A stretch of 39,959 nucleotides of DNA from DATFAS01 sp035254305 (GCA_035254305.1 DATFAS010000176.1:1-39959); one strand, 5' to 3'; positions 8,002 to 16,574 are shown, numbered from the stretch's first letter. The notes: a model not told the origin generated them from the sequence alone. Numbers and translations: made by a program.

Positions 8002-8070
8002 ATTTTGTGCTAAAAATAAGGTATAATTATCCAATAAAGTTTAATTAATAAGTACCGGAGGAATTACGAC

Positions 8071-8664
8071 ATGTTTCTATATCTCGTAAACAATCATCTA
8101 TCTAAACCATGGTTTCTCCTATTGATGATTATCATTAATTTTTTAGGATCGATTTATGGTTTCTATTGGTATAAGGATCAACTAGAGGAAACTTGGCCAG
8201 TACTTCTACGGATCGTGGTACCGGATAGCCCCACAGGAAGTTCGTTGTTTACATTATTTCTTATTGCACTTCTTATGAGAAAAAAACTCCCAACATTAGA
8301 GGCATTTGCTGCGATTACAAATTTTAAATATGGTGTTTGGGCTGTTACAGTCATCCTAGGTGGATGGTCCTTTGGTGGAGATCAACATTGGACAGATTAT
8401 ATGTTAATGGGATCACATGGTGGGATGGCCATTGAAAGTTTACTTTATGCAAGATATTATTCGTTTAAGCTTCGTCACGTAATGATAGTTGCTGTGTGGA
8501 CATTGGCAAACGATTATTTTGATTATTTATGGAATGTACATCCTTGGCTGCCTTCTAATTTAAATCCATATACAACAACAATTGGATGGTTTACTGTGCT
8601 GCTCAGTCTTTTTTCTCTCACTATTTTTTATTTCCTAACAGGTAGGTCTAAAAAGAAGGTCTAA
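8071..8664 (+). CDS. ypjA: YpjA, DUF1405 membrane protein
   Basis: A 197-residue polytopic protein with about six hydrophobic helices and short polar loops, ending in a basic 'RSKKKV' tail. Sequence features such as 'NFLGSIYGFYWYKDQL', 'VPDSPTGSSLFTLF' and 'SHGGMAIESLLY' are characteristic of DUF1405 (B. subtilis YpjA, about 185 residues), as is its place after qcrC. CGGAGG precedes ATG 8071; a TATAAT at 8022-8027 could be the -10 box, though no good -35 is seen. It is probably co-transcribed with ypjB, which follows after 47 bases. The function is unknown. Confidence 0.88.
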   Translation: MFLYLVNNHLSKPWFLLLMIIINFLGSIYGFYWYKDQLEETWPVLLRIVVPDSPTGSSLFTLFLIALLMRKKLPTLEAFAAITNFKYGVWAVTVILGGWSFGGDQHWTDYMLMGSHGGMAIESLLYARYYSFKLRHVMIVAVWTLANDYFDYLWNVHPWLPSNLNPYTTTIGWFTVLLSLFSLTIFYFLTGRSKKKV

Positions 8665-8711
8665 ACTTGTCCATCCTCCCATATGATGAATCAGGAAGGG
8701 AGGTTTACCAC

Positions 8712-9512
8712 TTGTACAAAAAGTTATATATCCTACTTATCTTGATATTTACTATACTCCTCTCGTATACACCCATAGCCTTAGGAGCTACAGATTACTC
8801 CCAAACAAATCCAAGTGCAACCTTGGATCAGCTCTCAGAACAGCTATTAGAACTAACGGAGCAGGGGAAATTTGCTGAGGCAAAGCAAAGGTTAGACGAG
8901 CTATCCTCGTTGTATCCGCAAGTAGGAGCTCAAAAGCTAAGTATTGAAGCGTTAGCTATAGTTAGCGAAACACTCGTGAATGCAAAAAGAAGTTTTGCCG
9001 CGGTTCGACCAGACAAGAACGCAATGCTATGGTCTGCCAATCAAGTAAGGCTGTTAATGGATGCTCTAACTCATCCGAACCAACCCATGTGGAAGAGTTA
9101 TCATTCTATTTATAGAAATCAAATTGATAAAATGATTGCCGCTGTAGACAAAGGTGATAGTAAGTCCTTCAACAATGAGCTAAAAGATAATTTGAATTTA
9201 TACAATCTACTAAGGCCTTGCTTTGCTATTCATCAAACACCACAGACCATCGAAATGATGGATTCACTCTATAATTTTTTGGTGAAACGAACTCAGTTAG
9301 AACAATTAAACGGGACGGAAGTACACAGTAGCTTAGAGCAGCTGCGTCAGGTTTCAGATGGTGTGTTTCTAGGTAAAGAGCAAAATACATTAAGCTTGAC
9401 CCTAAGTAGTAATTCACCAATAACAATGATCACGATCATGAGTTCCATTCTATTATCCGTGTTAACCTATGTAGGGTGGAGAATGTATTGTGGAACAAGG
9501 TATACGACTTAA
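8712..9512 (+). CDS. ypjB: YpjB, sporulation-associated secreted/membrane protein
   Basis: This 266-residue protein starts with a signal peptide (about residues 1-25, 'LYILLILIFTILLSYTPIALG') and ends with a single membrane helix (about 236-256), so most of it lies outside the cytoplasm. I chose TTG 8712 because GGAAGGGAGG lies eight bases upstream; this gives the B. subtilis YpjB length (about 264). A frame extension to 8667 lacks a ribosome binding site. The middle is helical ('QLSEQLLELTEQGKFAEAKQ'). The family (sporulation protein YpjB) is named for a mild sporulation effect; the mechanism is unknown. It converges on ypjC; a CTTAAGG/CCTTAAG hairpin (9515-9540) lies between them. Confidence 0.85.
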   Translation: MYKKLYILLILIFTILLSYTPIALGATDYSQTNPSATLDQLSEQLLELTEQGKFAEAKQRLDELSSLYPQVGAQKLSIEALAIVSETLVNAKRSFAAVRPDKNAMLWSANQVRLLMDALTHPNQPMWKSYHSIYRNQIDKMIAAVDKGDSKSFNNELKDNLNLYNLLRPCFAIHQTPQTIEMMDSLYNFLVKRTQLEQLNGTEVHSSLEQLRQVSDGVFLGKEQNTLSLTLSSNSPITMITIMSSILLSVLTYVGWRMYCGTRYTT

Positions 9513-9580
9513 ATCTTAAGGGATGAGGAGAGGCCTTAAGTGGACACCCTGCTTTTTACTTTGAAAATAAATGTCTACTT

Positions 9581-10438
9581 CTATACTTCGTTGATCGGTT
9601 GTCTATTTTCATCATGTGTAAAGCCCTCTCCTAACACCTCATGAACATCATTGACGATAACAAATGCATATGGATCGACTTCATGGACTAATGATTTCAA
9701 TCGGATAATTTCGTTTCTGCCTACCACACAGTACAGAATCTCCTTTTGTTCCCCGGTAAAGCCCCCTTTTCCGTTAAGGAGTGTAGCTCCACGTCCCATT
9801 TCATTCATAATCTTCGTAGCAATTTGTGAATTATCGTGTGAAATAATCATGACAGCTTTTGCGGCATAAGCCCCTTCTTGAACAAAATCGATTACACGAC
9901 TTCCAATAAACACAGCAACTAGTGTATACATTGCCCCAGGTAGATCAAGATAAATGAGAGAGCTTGTAATAACAAGGGCATCGGATAAAAACATTGTACG
10001 GCCAATACTCCAACCTTTGTATTTGTTTAATAGTCGTGCAATAATATCCACCCCACCAGAAGTTCCACCGGCACGAAAGATAATACCTAGACCCACTCCG
10101 ACACAAACGCCTGCATAAAGAGCAGCAAGGAGTGAATCGTGTAAAGGAAGGCCAAATGATTTAAATACACTTAGGAAAAAGGATAGGGACAATGTTCCAA
10201 TGACAGTATAAAGAAGAGATGTTCGACCGAGAATCTTCCATCCAATATAGAGTAAGGGAATATTTAAGACGAAGTTTACTATTCCGGTGTCCCAATGAAA
10301 AATAAAGTTTAACAAAATCGATAATCCAGTAACTCCACCTTCAGCAAGATGGTTGGCAATATTAAAATAGTTAACCCCAAATCCCATAATGGCTGAGCCA
10401 AAAATGATGGTAATAACATTTTTTATACGAAAGTTCAT
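9581..10438 (-). CDS. ypjC: YpjC, YitT-family (UPF0750) membrane protein
   Basis: A roughly 285-residue protein with five to six membrane helices followed by a cytoplasmic DUF2179 domain. Typical blocks are 'GFGVNYFNIANHLAEGGVTG', 'RAGGTSGGVDIIARLLNKY' and, in the C-terminal domain, 'GRGATLLNGKGGFTGEQKEI'. I take ATG at 10438 with AGGTGA four bases upstream; GTG 10447 is an in-frame alternative. It is the only long gene on the reverse strand here, as its B. subtilis counterpart lies in the same neighbourhood. A possible promoter (TGGACA, 16 bases, GATAAT on the reverse strand, 10509-10482) lies upstream. Substrate and function are unknown. Confidence 0.9.
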   Translation of the reverse strand: MNFRIKNVITIIFGSAIMGFGVNYFNIANHLAEGGVTGLSILLNFIFHWDTGIVNFVLNIPLLYIGWKILGRTSLLYTVIGTLSLSFFLSVFKSFGLPLHDSLLAALYAGVCVGVGLGIIFRAGGTSGGVDIIARLLNKYKGWSIGRTMFLSDALVITSSLIYLDLPGAMYTLVAVFIGSRVIDFVQEGAYAAKAVMIISHDNSQIATKIMNEMGRGATLLNGKGGFTGEQKEILYCVVGRNEIIRLKSLVHEVDPYAFVIVNDVHEVLGEGFTHDENRQPINEV

Positions 10439-10481
10439 TGGATTCACCTAATTAAGCAATAGATTTTAAAAAGCTATTTAT

Positions 10482-10542
10482 ATTATCTACTATATTCCTA
10501 TATTGTCCAGCCAATATGTTATTTTTAAACATATGGTATAAT
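10482..10542. promoter_or_regulatory. Divergent ypjC/ypjD promoter region
   Basis: Forward strand: an extended -10 element TGGTATAAT (10534-10542) for ypjD, overlapped by a seven-base inverted repeat ATATGTT/AACATAT (10514-10520 and 10528-10534) that could be an operator. Reverse strand: TGGACA (10509-10504), 16 bases, GATAAT (10487-10482) for ypjC. No strong forward -35 is seen. Confidence 0.5.
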
Positions 10543-10597
10543 TATGAAATCAAAATGAACAGAGTTTTCAATTTTGAAAGGGGAATTTAAATTCATC

Positions 10598-10939
10598 ATG
10601 GCCGATTTAACGATGAAAGAAATGCAAGCACAGGTCGATCATTACATATCACAATTTAAAGAAGGATATTTCAGTCCACTGGCCTTGATGGCAAGATTAA
10701 CAGAAGAGGCTGGAGAATTGGCTCGGGAAATTAACCACTATTATGGTGAAAAACCAAAAAGAAAAGATGAGCCAGAAAACTCAGTTGATATGGAACTAGC
10801 AGATTGTATGTTTATCCTTGTTTGTTTTGCAAATTCCTTAAACATTGATTTAGAAGATGCATTCTATAGAATGATGGAAAAATTCAATACTCGGGATGCT
10901 AACCGTTGGACAAGAAAAGATGACCCTCTTTCCACTTAA
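10598..10939 (+). CDS. ypjD: YpjD, MazG-type nucleotide pyrophosphohydrolase
   Basis: This 113-residue all-alpha NTP pyrophosphohydrolase of the MazG/dUTPase-like superfamily shows the metal-binding pattern E-x2-E ('LTEEAGELAREIN') followed by 'ELADCMFILVCFAN', where the family's E-x2-D is partly preserved. The end 'FNTRDANRWTRKDD' is diagnostic of YpjD. ATG 10598 is chosen because it aligns with the B. subtilis start (about 111 residues), although AAAGGGG lies about 14 bases upstream; a TTG at 10574 has no ribosome binding site. It probably hydrolyses non-canonical or excess NTPs (family knowledge). It lies between ypjC and dapB. Confidence 0.92.
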   Translation: MADLTMKEMQAQVDHYISQFKEGYFSPLALMARLTEEAGELAREINHYYGEKPKRKDEPENSVDMELADCMFILVCFANSLNIDLEDAFYRMMEKFNTRDANRWTRKDDPLST

Positions 10940-10957
10940 AATAGACTAGGGTATAAT
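10929..10957 (+). promoter_or_regulatory. Candidate dapB promoter
   Basis: TTTCCA (10929-10934), 17 bases, TATAAT (10952-10957). The -35 element matches consensus at four of six positions and overlaps the ypjD stop. Confidence 0.45.
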
Positions 10958-11028
10958 TTGAAAATTAGAAGAGTGTTCCTATTCATAAGAATAAAGAAAA
11001 ATTTTTCATTTTTTTAAAGGAGATTATT

Positions 11029-11808
11029 ATGATCGAACAAATTCGTGTAGCAATAGCAGGTTCTAAAGGAAGAATGGGGCAAGAAGCCGTGAAAATGGTG
11101 CTAGGTGACCCTAATTTAAAACTCGTTGTGGAAATTGGAAGAACCCCAGGGCAGGGGACTGCAACGGACGTGCCTTATCTCACATCTATAGAACAGGCAT
11201 TGAATGAATATCAACCGCATGTTCTCGTGGATCTAACAACACCACATGTGGTAAAAGAAAATATGCAGATTGCCATTGCACAAGGAGTAAGACCTGTTGT
11301 AGGAACAACTGGTTTCACACCGGAGGAAATAGCTAAGCTGGACCATGACTGCCGGCAAAAGGGCCTTGGGGCAATCATTGCACCGAATTTTGCAATTGGT
11401 GCCTTACTGATGATGAAGTTTGCAAAAGAAGCGGCAAAATATATGCCACATGTTGAAATTATTGAGCTTCATCATGATAAAAAACTAGATGCTCCATCGG
11501 GAACGGCTATTAAGACAGCTGAGCTCATCGCAGAGGTGAGGGAAGAATTCCGCCAAGGGCACCCAGAAGAGAAGGAAGTAATCGAAGGGGCAAGAGGCGG
11601 GTATTACAATGGCTTTAGAATACATAGTGTAAGGCTTCCAGGAATGGTGGCACACCAAGAGGTATTGTTTAGCCATACTGGCCAAACATTAAGTATTCGT
11701 CATGATTCACTTAATCGTGAATCATTTATGCCTGGAATAAACTTAGCGATTAAGAAGGTAATGGAATTAGATTATCTAGTATATGGTTTAGAGAATTTAC
11801 TCGATTAA
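11029..11808 (+). CDS. dapB: 4-hydroxy-tetrahydrodipicolinate reductase
   Basis: DapB reduces 4-hydroxy-tetrahydrodipicolinate with NAD(P)H in the diaminopimelate/lysine pathway, supplying peptidoglycan and, in spore formers, the branch next to dipicolinate. The 259-residue protein has the nucleotide-binding 'VAIAGSKGRMG' (about residues 7-17), 'VVGTTGF', and the catalytic signature 'ELHHDKKLDAPSGTA' with the active-site His-His and Lys. Length fits the family (about 250-270). AAAGGAG precedes ATG 11029. The gene order ypjD-dapB-mgsA-bshB1-bshA is as in B. subtilis, and tight spacing to mgsA suggests an operon. Confidence 0.97.
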   Translation: MIEQIRVAIAGSKGRMGQEAVKMVLGDPNLKLVVEIGRTPGQGTATDVPYLTSIEQALNEYQPHVLVDLTTPHVVKENMQIAIAQGVRPVVGTTGFTPEEIAKLDHDCRQKGLGAIIAPNFAIGALLMMKFAKEAAKYMPHVEIIELHHDKKLDAPSGTAIKTAELIAEVREEFRQGHPEEKEVIEGARGGYYNGFRIHSVRLPGMVAHQEVLFSHTGQTLSIRHDSLNRESFMPGINLAIKKVMELDYLVYGLENLLD

Positions 11809-11838
11809 ACATCCTTAATACTACTAAGGAGAGGGACT

Positions 11839-12252
11839 ATGGAAATCGCATTGATCGCACACGACCAAAAGAAGAACGAAATGGTTAATTTCATGATTGC
11901 CTATGAGAAAATTTTTGTCCAACATAAATTGTATTCAACGGGTACGACTGGGAAGCGAATTATGGAAGCCACTTGTTTACATATTAATCGACTGATGTCA
12001 GGGCCACTTGGGGGAGATCAGCAAATTGGTGCATTAATTGCCGAGGGAGCACTAGATCTTGTCATCTTTTTCCGTGATCCACTAACTGCACAGCCTCATG
12101 AACCAGATGTCAGCGCCCTTCTGCGTTTATGTGATGTATACGGAATCCCATTAGCTACCAACGTCGCAACAGCAGAACTTCTGATTCGAGCAATGGAAGA
12201 AGGATTCTTCTCGTGGAGAGATGTGGTGGATAAGTACAAAGGAGTAGAGTAG
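11839..12252 (+). CDS. mgsA: Methylglyoxal synthase
   Basis: MgsA converts dihydroxyacetone phosphate to methylglyoxal and phosphate, a bypass that relieves sugar-phosphate stress. The 137-residue protein contains the phosphate-binding 'STGTTG' (33-38), 'SGPLGGDQQIGA' with catalytic D60, and 'FFRDPL...HEPD' with D80, H87 and D90, all matching the family. GGAGAGGG lies upstream of ATG 11839. It is followed, one base after its stop, by bshB1; the pairing makes sense because bacillithiol is a cofactor for methylglyoxal detoxification (established for B. subtilis). Confidence 0.97.
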   Translation: MEIALIAHDQKKNEMVNFMIAYEKIFVQHKLYSTGTTGKRIMEATCLHINRLMSGPLGGDQQIGALIAEGALDLVIFFRDPLTAQPHEPDVSALLRLCDVYGIPLATNVATAELLIRAMEEGFFSWRDVVDKYKGVE

Positions 12253-12253
12253 C

Positions 12254-12943
12254 ATGGCCATTGATATTCTAGCTATTGGTGCACATCCAGACGATATTGA
12301 AATTGGAGCTGCAGGGTCGATCATTAAGCATGTATCTCAAGGTAAGCGAATAACCCTTTGTGATCTTACTTATGCTGAGTTATCCTCCAATGGGGATGTG
12401 ACCACTAGACAGAAGGAGGCCCTTCTAGCAGCAGAACGAATGGGGAATCTAACAAGAATCAACCTTGGGATGGCTGATCGACATATTGAATGTAGTGAAC
12501 AAAATATCCGATCCTTAGTAGAAGTAATACGCAAAGAACAGCCCAAAATGATCTTAGCCCCCTATTGGCAGGACAGACATCCGGACCATGTTCATTGCAG
12601 TGAGCTTGTACAAGAGGCTGCTTTCAGTGCAGGCATTCGTAAATATGCTCCGGATACAGGAAATGCACATAAAGTATCTTCGATATATTTTTATTTTATT
12701 AATGATTTCGTCGAACCGGATTTTTGTATAGATATCAGTGATCATTACGATCAAAAAATAGAGGCATTGAAAGCATATGAAAGTCAATTTCTTCCCTCAG
12801 TGGGTGGAGTGGAAACACCGCTAAACACCGGTTATTTCGAGACTGTCCGTAGTAGGGAATATTTGTTTGGAAGAAAAATTGGTGCAGTCTATGCTGAAGG
12901 CTTTAAATCACGTACTCCGATATCGATCGAAACCTTTTGCTGA
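12254..12943 (+). CDS. bshB1: Bacillithiol biosynthesis deacetylase BshB1
   Basis: BshB1 removes the acetyl group from GlcNAc-malate, the second step of bacillithiol synthesis. The 229-residue LmbE/PIG-L-fold zinc enzyme has the metal and catalytic motif 'GAHPDDIEIG' (H11, D13, D14) and a second 'HPDHVH' (109-114). Length matches B. subtilis BshB1 (about 236). Its ATG is two bases from the mgsA stop, so translation is probably coupled. bshA, the preceding enzyme of the pathway, follows nine bases later. No bshC is in the window. Confidence 0.95.
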   Translation: MAIDILAIGAHPDDIEIGAAGSIIKHVSQGKRITLCDLTYAELSSNGDVTTRQKEALLAAERMGNLTRINLGMADRHIECSEQNIRSLVEVIRKEQPKMILAPYWQDRHPDHVHCSELVQEAAFSAGIRKYAPDTGNAHKVSSIYFYFINDFVEPDFCIDISDHYDQKIEALKAYESQFLPSVGGVETPLNTGYFETVRSREYLFGRKIGAVYAEGFKSRTPISIETFC

Positions 12944-12952
12944 GAGGACCAA

Positions 12953-14089
12953 TTGACTATGAGAATAGGGATTTCATGTTACCCCACCGTGGGTGGGTCA
13001 GGAGTAGTAGCGACGGAGTTAGGGAAGCTATTAGCCGAACGAGGACATATTGTGCATTTTATTACCTCTGATATGCCATTTCGTTTAGGGACCTTTCACA
13101 AAAACATCTATTATCATGAAGTAGAAGCCAATAATTATGATGTCTTTCGCTATCCTCCTTATGACTTAAGTCTTGCTAGCCGGATGGCGGAAGTTGCTCG
13201 TACGGAGCAATTAGATATTCTTCATGTTCATTATGCTGTACCCCATGCAATCAGTGCCTACCTTGCCAAAAAAATGGTAGGAGATCAATTGAAAATTGTT
13301 ACTACCTTACATGGGACAGATATCACTGTATTAGGGTATGACCATTCCTTGAGTGATATTATTCGCTTTGGAATTGAACAAAGTGACTGTGTCACGGCTG
13401 TTTCACAGGATCTTATTAACCAGACTAAGGAATTACTTGGGGTCAAGAAGGAAATTCATAAGGTCTACAATTTTATCGATAAACGGGAATATTATCCACG
13501 AGATATGACGGATTACAGACAGGAGCTTGCTCCGAATGGTGAGAAAATTATTCTGCATGTTTCTAATTTTCGTCCTGTAAAAAGAACGACCGATGTAGTG
13601 AAAGTATTTGAGAAAGTTCGTCAAGAGGTTAACGCTAAGCTTATATTCATAGGGGAAGGCCCAGATGCCCCAATTGTACGGCAAATGGTAAAAGAGCTGA
13701 ATTTAACCGAGGATGTTAGGTTTATGGGCAAACAGGATAATGTTGCCTGTACTTATTCGCTAGCGGATCTCTTACTCCTCCCATCGGAGAAGGAGAGTTT
13801 TGGGTTAGTGGCACTTGAAGCGATGGCTTGTGGGAAGCCAGTTGTTGCAGCTGCTGCAGGAGGCTTGCCGGAAGTCGTTAAGGATGGGGAATCTGGATTT
13901 TTACTACCGATTGGTGATACTAACGGAATGGCAGATAAGGTCATAAAACTTCTTAGCGATGAAGGTATGTATGAACAATTTTCTCGTCAAGCCTTACATA
14001 CCGCTTATTTTACGTTTTGTCAGAACACGATTACTCGTGAATATGAGGAAATTTATGAAAAGCTGTTGGTTGGCACAATAAGTTGTTAA
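12953..14089 (+). CDS. bshA: GlcNAc-malate glycosyltransferase BshA
   Basis: BshA, a retaining GT4 glycosyltransferase, joins N-acetylglucosamine from UDP-GlcNAc to L-malate, the first step of bacillithiol synthesis. The N-terminal domain has 'GISCYPTVGGSGVVATELG' and the acceptor region 'TTLHGTDITVLGYD'; the C-terminal nucleotide domain has 'HVSNFRPVKR' and the E-x7-E motif in 'EKESFGLVALEAMACG'. Length 376-378 equals B. subtilis BshA. TTG 12953 (AGAGGA six bases upstream) and ATG 12959 are both plausible starts. It is the last gene of the dapB-mgsA-bshB1-bshA run. Confidence 0.96.
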   Translation: MTMRIGISCYPTVGGSGVVATELGKLLAERGHIVHFITSDMPFRLGTFHKNIYYHEVEANNYDVFRYPPYDLSLASRMAEVARTEQLDILHVHYAVPHAISAYLAKKMVGDQLKIVTTLHGTDITVLGYDHSLSDIIRFGIEQSDCVTAVSQDLINQTKELLGVKKEIHKVYNFIDKREYYPRDMTDYRQELAPNGEKIILHVSNFRPVKRTTDVVKVFEKVRQEVNAKLIFIGEGPDAPIVRQMVKELNLTEDVRFMGKQDNVACTYSLADLLLLPSEKESFGLVALEAMACGKPVVAAAAGGLPEVVKDGESGFLLPIGDTNGMADKVIKLLSDEGMYEQFSRQALHTAYFTFCQNTITREYEEIYEKLLVGTISC

Positions 14090-14091
14090 AT

Positions 14092-14175
14092 CAAAGCATT
14101 AGCTTTTGTTTGGTTGATTTAAGGGTATGAAGGACTTTCGAAACGAATATCATCATGCCTACGAAAATTCTCATC
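14092..14175 (-). CDS. Possible 27-residue peptide antisense in the bshA-cca gap
   Basis: On the reverse strand a perfect Shine-Dalgarno sequence AAGGAGGTGG (14190-14181) is followed after six bases by ATG (14175) and a 27-codon frame ending in TGA at 14092. The peptide is hydrophobic at the N-terminus ('MRIFVGMMIFVSKVLH') and basic at the C-terminus, as in small membrane peptides. An inverted repeat TTAAATCAA/TTGATTTAA (14086-14094, 14114-14122) overlaps its end. I see no strong promoter. Alternatively, on the forward strand, the CCACCTCC segment may pair with and mask the cca ribosome binding site. Unrecognised; tentative. Confidence 0.35.
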
Positions 14176-14251
14176 AAAAACCACCTCCTTATTGTATCTA
14201 GGTTTTCACTTATTTATTATTATATTTCCTTAAATGCGAGGGGGATACACC

Positions 14252-15448
14252 TTGGATAATATTGCCAATGAAATGTTGATTATATTAGAAAACCATGGAT
14301 TTCCCTCCTATAAGGTAGGAGGCTGTATCCGTGATCAGCTGTTGGGTCTCCAAGTGAAGGATATCGATATAGCTACGGCAGCCAAGCCTGAACAGGTCAT
14401 GGAGATATTTCCGAAATCAATACCAACGGGGATTCAACATGGAACTCTTACCATTCCATATAAGGGAGATTTATTCGAGGTTACAACCTTTCGAATCGAT
14501 AAGGAATATAAGGATCATAGGCATCCTTCTGGTGTTGAATTTGTAGATCGTATTGAACAAGATTTAAGTAGGAGAGATTTCACGATTAATGCTATGGCTA
14601 TGGATCGTTCGGGGAATATTATTGATCCATATGGTGGAGGGAAGGATTTGCAAAACAAAATGATAAGGGCTGTTGGTGATCCTTATCAACGATTTGAGGA
14701 AGACCCCCTTCGTGTATTAAGAGGGATTCGATTTTCTTCAAGACTGGACTTTGCTATTGAACGACAAACCTGGCAAGCGATGCTATCGACTGGCAAGCAA
14801 TTGGTACATATCTCTAAAGAACGTATTCGAGATGAATGGCGCAAGATAATAGAGTCGGATACAGCACTACAAGGATTGCGTCTCCTTGGAGAACCAGGCT
14901 TGTTACCTTTTGAAGAATGGCGTAATCTCTTTGCTACCTGTAGTAAAAATTTTCATAATAACCCAATCCTAGTATATGAGAAGCCTGCCTTTCGTTGGGC
15001 TGTCCTTTTAGCTTTAGGTCGAGTGGAGAAATCTATATCGTTGTTTACGCTATGGAAATTTCCAAAGTTGTTGATTCAAGAAATCCAAAGCTATTTAGAT
15101 ATAATCTTTGCCCCTCTTCCGTCGGATTTGGAAGTAAAGAAACTACTAGCTATGCATGGTCTTGAAAGAACTCTAGAGGCATTTCGAATTCGTTCGTTTA
15201 TAGGATGGGATGGGGTTCAACCGGATGAGGGAGTCTTGACCCAATGGGATCGAGAATTCCCTATTCGCAGCTTGAAAGATTTGGCCATCCAGGGTCATGA
15301 TATACTGCAAGTCATGGGTAAGCCCCCTGGTCCTTGGCTAGGCAAAACACTCCGTTACTTGTATGAGAGGGTTGCCTTTCATGGTTTTCCAAATAATTCA
15401 GATCAGTTGCTTCTAGAAGCAAGAAAGGTAAATGAAGATGAAAAGTAA
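14252..15448 (+). CDS. cca: CCA-adding tRNA nucleotidyltransferase
   Basis: This enzyme adds or repairs the 3' CCA end of tRNAs. It is a class II nucleotidyltransferase of 398 residues (B. subtilis about 397) with 'GGCIRDQLLG' (23-32), the catalytic D37-x-D39 in 'VKDIDIAT', 'RRDFTINAMAMD' and the 'EDPLRVLRGIRFSSRLDF' neck region. TTG 14252 is preferred because GCGAGGGGGA lies about eight bases upstream; an ATG at 14234 would overlap that ribosome binding site. It overlaps birA by 17 bases, as in other Bacillales where cca and birA are coupled. Confidence 0.95.
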   Translation: MDNIANEMLIILENHGFPSYKVGGCIRDQLLGLQVKDIDIATAAKPEQVMEIFPKSIPTGIQHGTLTIPYKGDLFEVTTFRIDKEYKDHRHPSGVEFVDRIEQDLSRRDFTINAMAMDRSGNIIDPYGGGKDLQNKMIRAVGDPYQRFEEDPLRVLRGIRFSSRLDFAIERQTWQAMLSTGKQLVHISKERIRDEWRKIIESDTALQGLRLLGEPGLLPFEEWRNLFATCSKNFHNNPILVYEKPAFRWAVLLALGRVEKSISLFTLWKFPKLLIQEIQSYLDIIFAPLPSDLEVKKLLAMHGLERTLEAFRIRSFIGWDGVQPDEGVLTQWDREFPIRSLKDLAIQGHDILQVMGKPPGPWLGKTLRYLYERVAFHGFPNNSDQLLLEARKVNEDEK

Positions 15449-16409
15449 AATTCTCAAGATATTTCAGGAGGCAAATGGTGAATTTATCTCGGGAGAAGCG
15501 CTAAGCGAGGAATTAAATTGTTCGCGAACAGCTATATGGAAGCATATTGAGGAATTACGTCAAGCTGGCTATGAATTTGAAGCGGTTCGACGTTCAGGGT
15601 ATCGATTAGTTGCAAGCCCTGATATGCCTTTCGATCGAGAAGTCATGAATGGTCTTAAGACACAATCCATTGGCCAGACTGTACATTTTTTTCCGGTACT
15701 TGATTCAACACAAATTACTGCCCATTCGATAGCCAAAGAAGGTGCAGTAGATGGAACCACCGTCATTGCAGATCAGCAAGTTGGCGGGAAGGGTAGGATG
15801 GGAAGACCGTGGCATTCCCCTTCAGGTTCTGGGATTTGGATGAGTATCATTCTTCGCCCAGAGCTTGAACTTCATCGGTGTCCCCAAATGACCCTACTTA
15901 CCGCTGTTGCAGTTGTACAAGCTATAAGGGATACTACTGGACTCGAAGCACAAATTAAGTGGCCTAATGATATCCTACTTAATGGAAAGAAGATCTGTGG
16001 GATCCTTACTGAATTAAATGCAGAATGGGGAAACATTAATTATCTAATCATTGGGATTGGAATGAACGTTAATGTTCCTTCATTCCCACAGGAGCTTCAG
16101 GATATTGCTACATCACTTTATATAGAAGCGGGTCAAGAAGTAAAACGTGTTTCCCTCATCCAAAGAATCCTTGAGCATCTTGAAATATTGTATAAGCTCT
16201 ATATTCAAGATGGTTTTTCCGCTATTAAACCTTTATGGGAATCTTATGCAAATACGATTGGGCGAAGAGTATTGATCCGAGGGGCCAATCAAACGATGGA
16301 AGGCTTAGCACTTGGAATCGATGATGAGGGAGTCCTTCTTGTACAAAAGGATGATGGCCAAATTGAAAAAGTCTATTCGGCTGACATAGAATTGGGTGCA
16401 AAGCGTTAA
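15432..16409 (+). CDS. birA: Biotin-protein ligase and biotin operon repressor
   Basis: BirA makes biotinyl-AMP and attaches biotin to acetyl-CoA and pyruvate carboxylases; as a holo-repressor it also binds bio operators. The 325-residue bifunctional form has an N-terminal winged helix ('GEALSEELNCSRTAIWKHI', about 20-39), a catalytic domain with 'GGKGRMGRPWHS' (118-129), 'IKWPNDILLNGKKICGIL', and a small C-terminal SH3-like domain. The ATG at 15432 (or 15438) lies within the 3' end of cca, so the two are translationally coupled. Length matches B. subtilis BirA. No bio genes are in the window. Confidence 0.96.
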   Translation: MKMKSKILKIFQEANGEFISGEALSEELNCSRTAIWKHIEELRQAGYEFEAVRRSGYRLVASPDMPFDREVMNGLKTQSIGQTVHFFPVLDSTQITAHSIAKEGAVDGTTVIADQQVGGKGRMGRPWHSPSGSGIWMSIILRPELELHRCPQMTLLTAVAVVQAIRDTTGLEAQIKWPNDILLNGKKICGILTELNAEWGNINYLIIGIGMNVNVPSFPQELQDIATSLYIEAGQEVKRVSLIQRILEHLEILYKLYIQDGFSAIKPLWESYANTIGRRVLIRGANQTMEGLALGIDDEGVLLVQKDDGQIEKVYSADIELGAKR

Positions 16410-16415
16410 TACTTT

Positions 16416-16424
16416 TGCTATAAT
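16416..16424 (+). promoter_or_regulatory. Extended -10 promoter for panBCD
   Basis: TGCTATAAT is a perfect extended -10 element a few bases after the birA stop; no good -35 box is seen. Transcripts from here would carry the whole structured leader before panB. Confidence 0.55.
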
Positions 16425-16503
16425 TTAGGTAACGTGGTTATATCCTTCTTAAGGAATGACACTCGTAAGAAAGTGAAACATGTTTATACTATGATCACAA
16501 TCA

Positions 16504-16535
16504 TCTGCTCTGAGCCTGAGATGGACCGAGACAGA
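16504..16535 (+). ncRNA. Candidate pan RNA motif in the panB leader
   Basis: TCTG-CTC (16504-16510) pairs with GAG-A-CAGA (16528-16535), leaving one bulged A at 16531; the interior (16511-16527) holds TGAG, a small CC/GG pairing around TGAGAT, and ACC. A hairpin with bulged conserved purines just upstream of pantothenate genes is what the published pan motif describes, and it is reported in Firmicutes including B. subtilis. I match it by position and overall form; I cannot run a covariance search. A further hairpin, TTCTTA/TAAGAA, lies upstream at about 16448-16475. Confidence 0.55.
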
Positions 16536-16540
16536 TAAAT

Positions 16541-16574
16541 CCGTGGAATTTTTATTTTTTAAACACGGTTTTTT
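16541..16574 (+). terminator. First leader terminator-like hairpin upstream of panB
   Basis: CCGTG (16541-16545) pairs with CACGG (16564-16568) around an A/T-rich loop, and six T follow (16569-16574). It begins only five bases after the pan-like element, so the two structures could be alternatives. Confidence 0.6.

Noticed and set aside
9515..9540. CTTAAGG/CCTTAAG hairpin between ypjB and ypjC as a terminator
   Set aside because: The stem is only seven pairs with a 12-base loop and there is no adjacent T tract in either direction; kept only as a remark.
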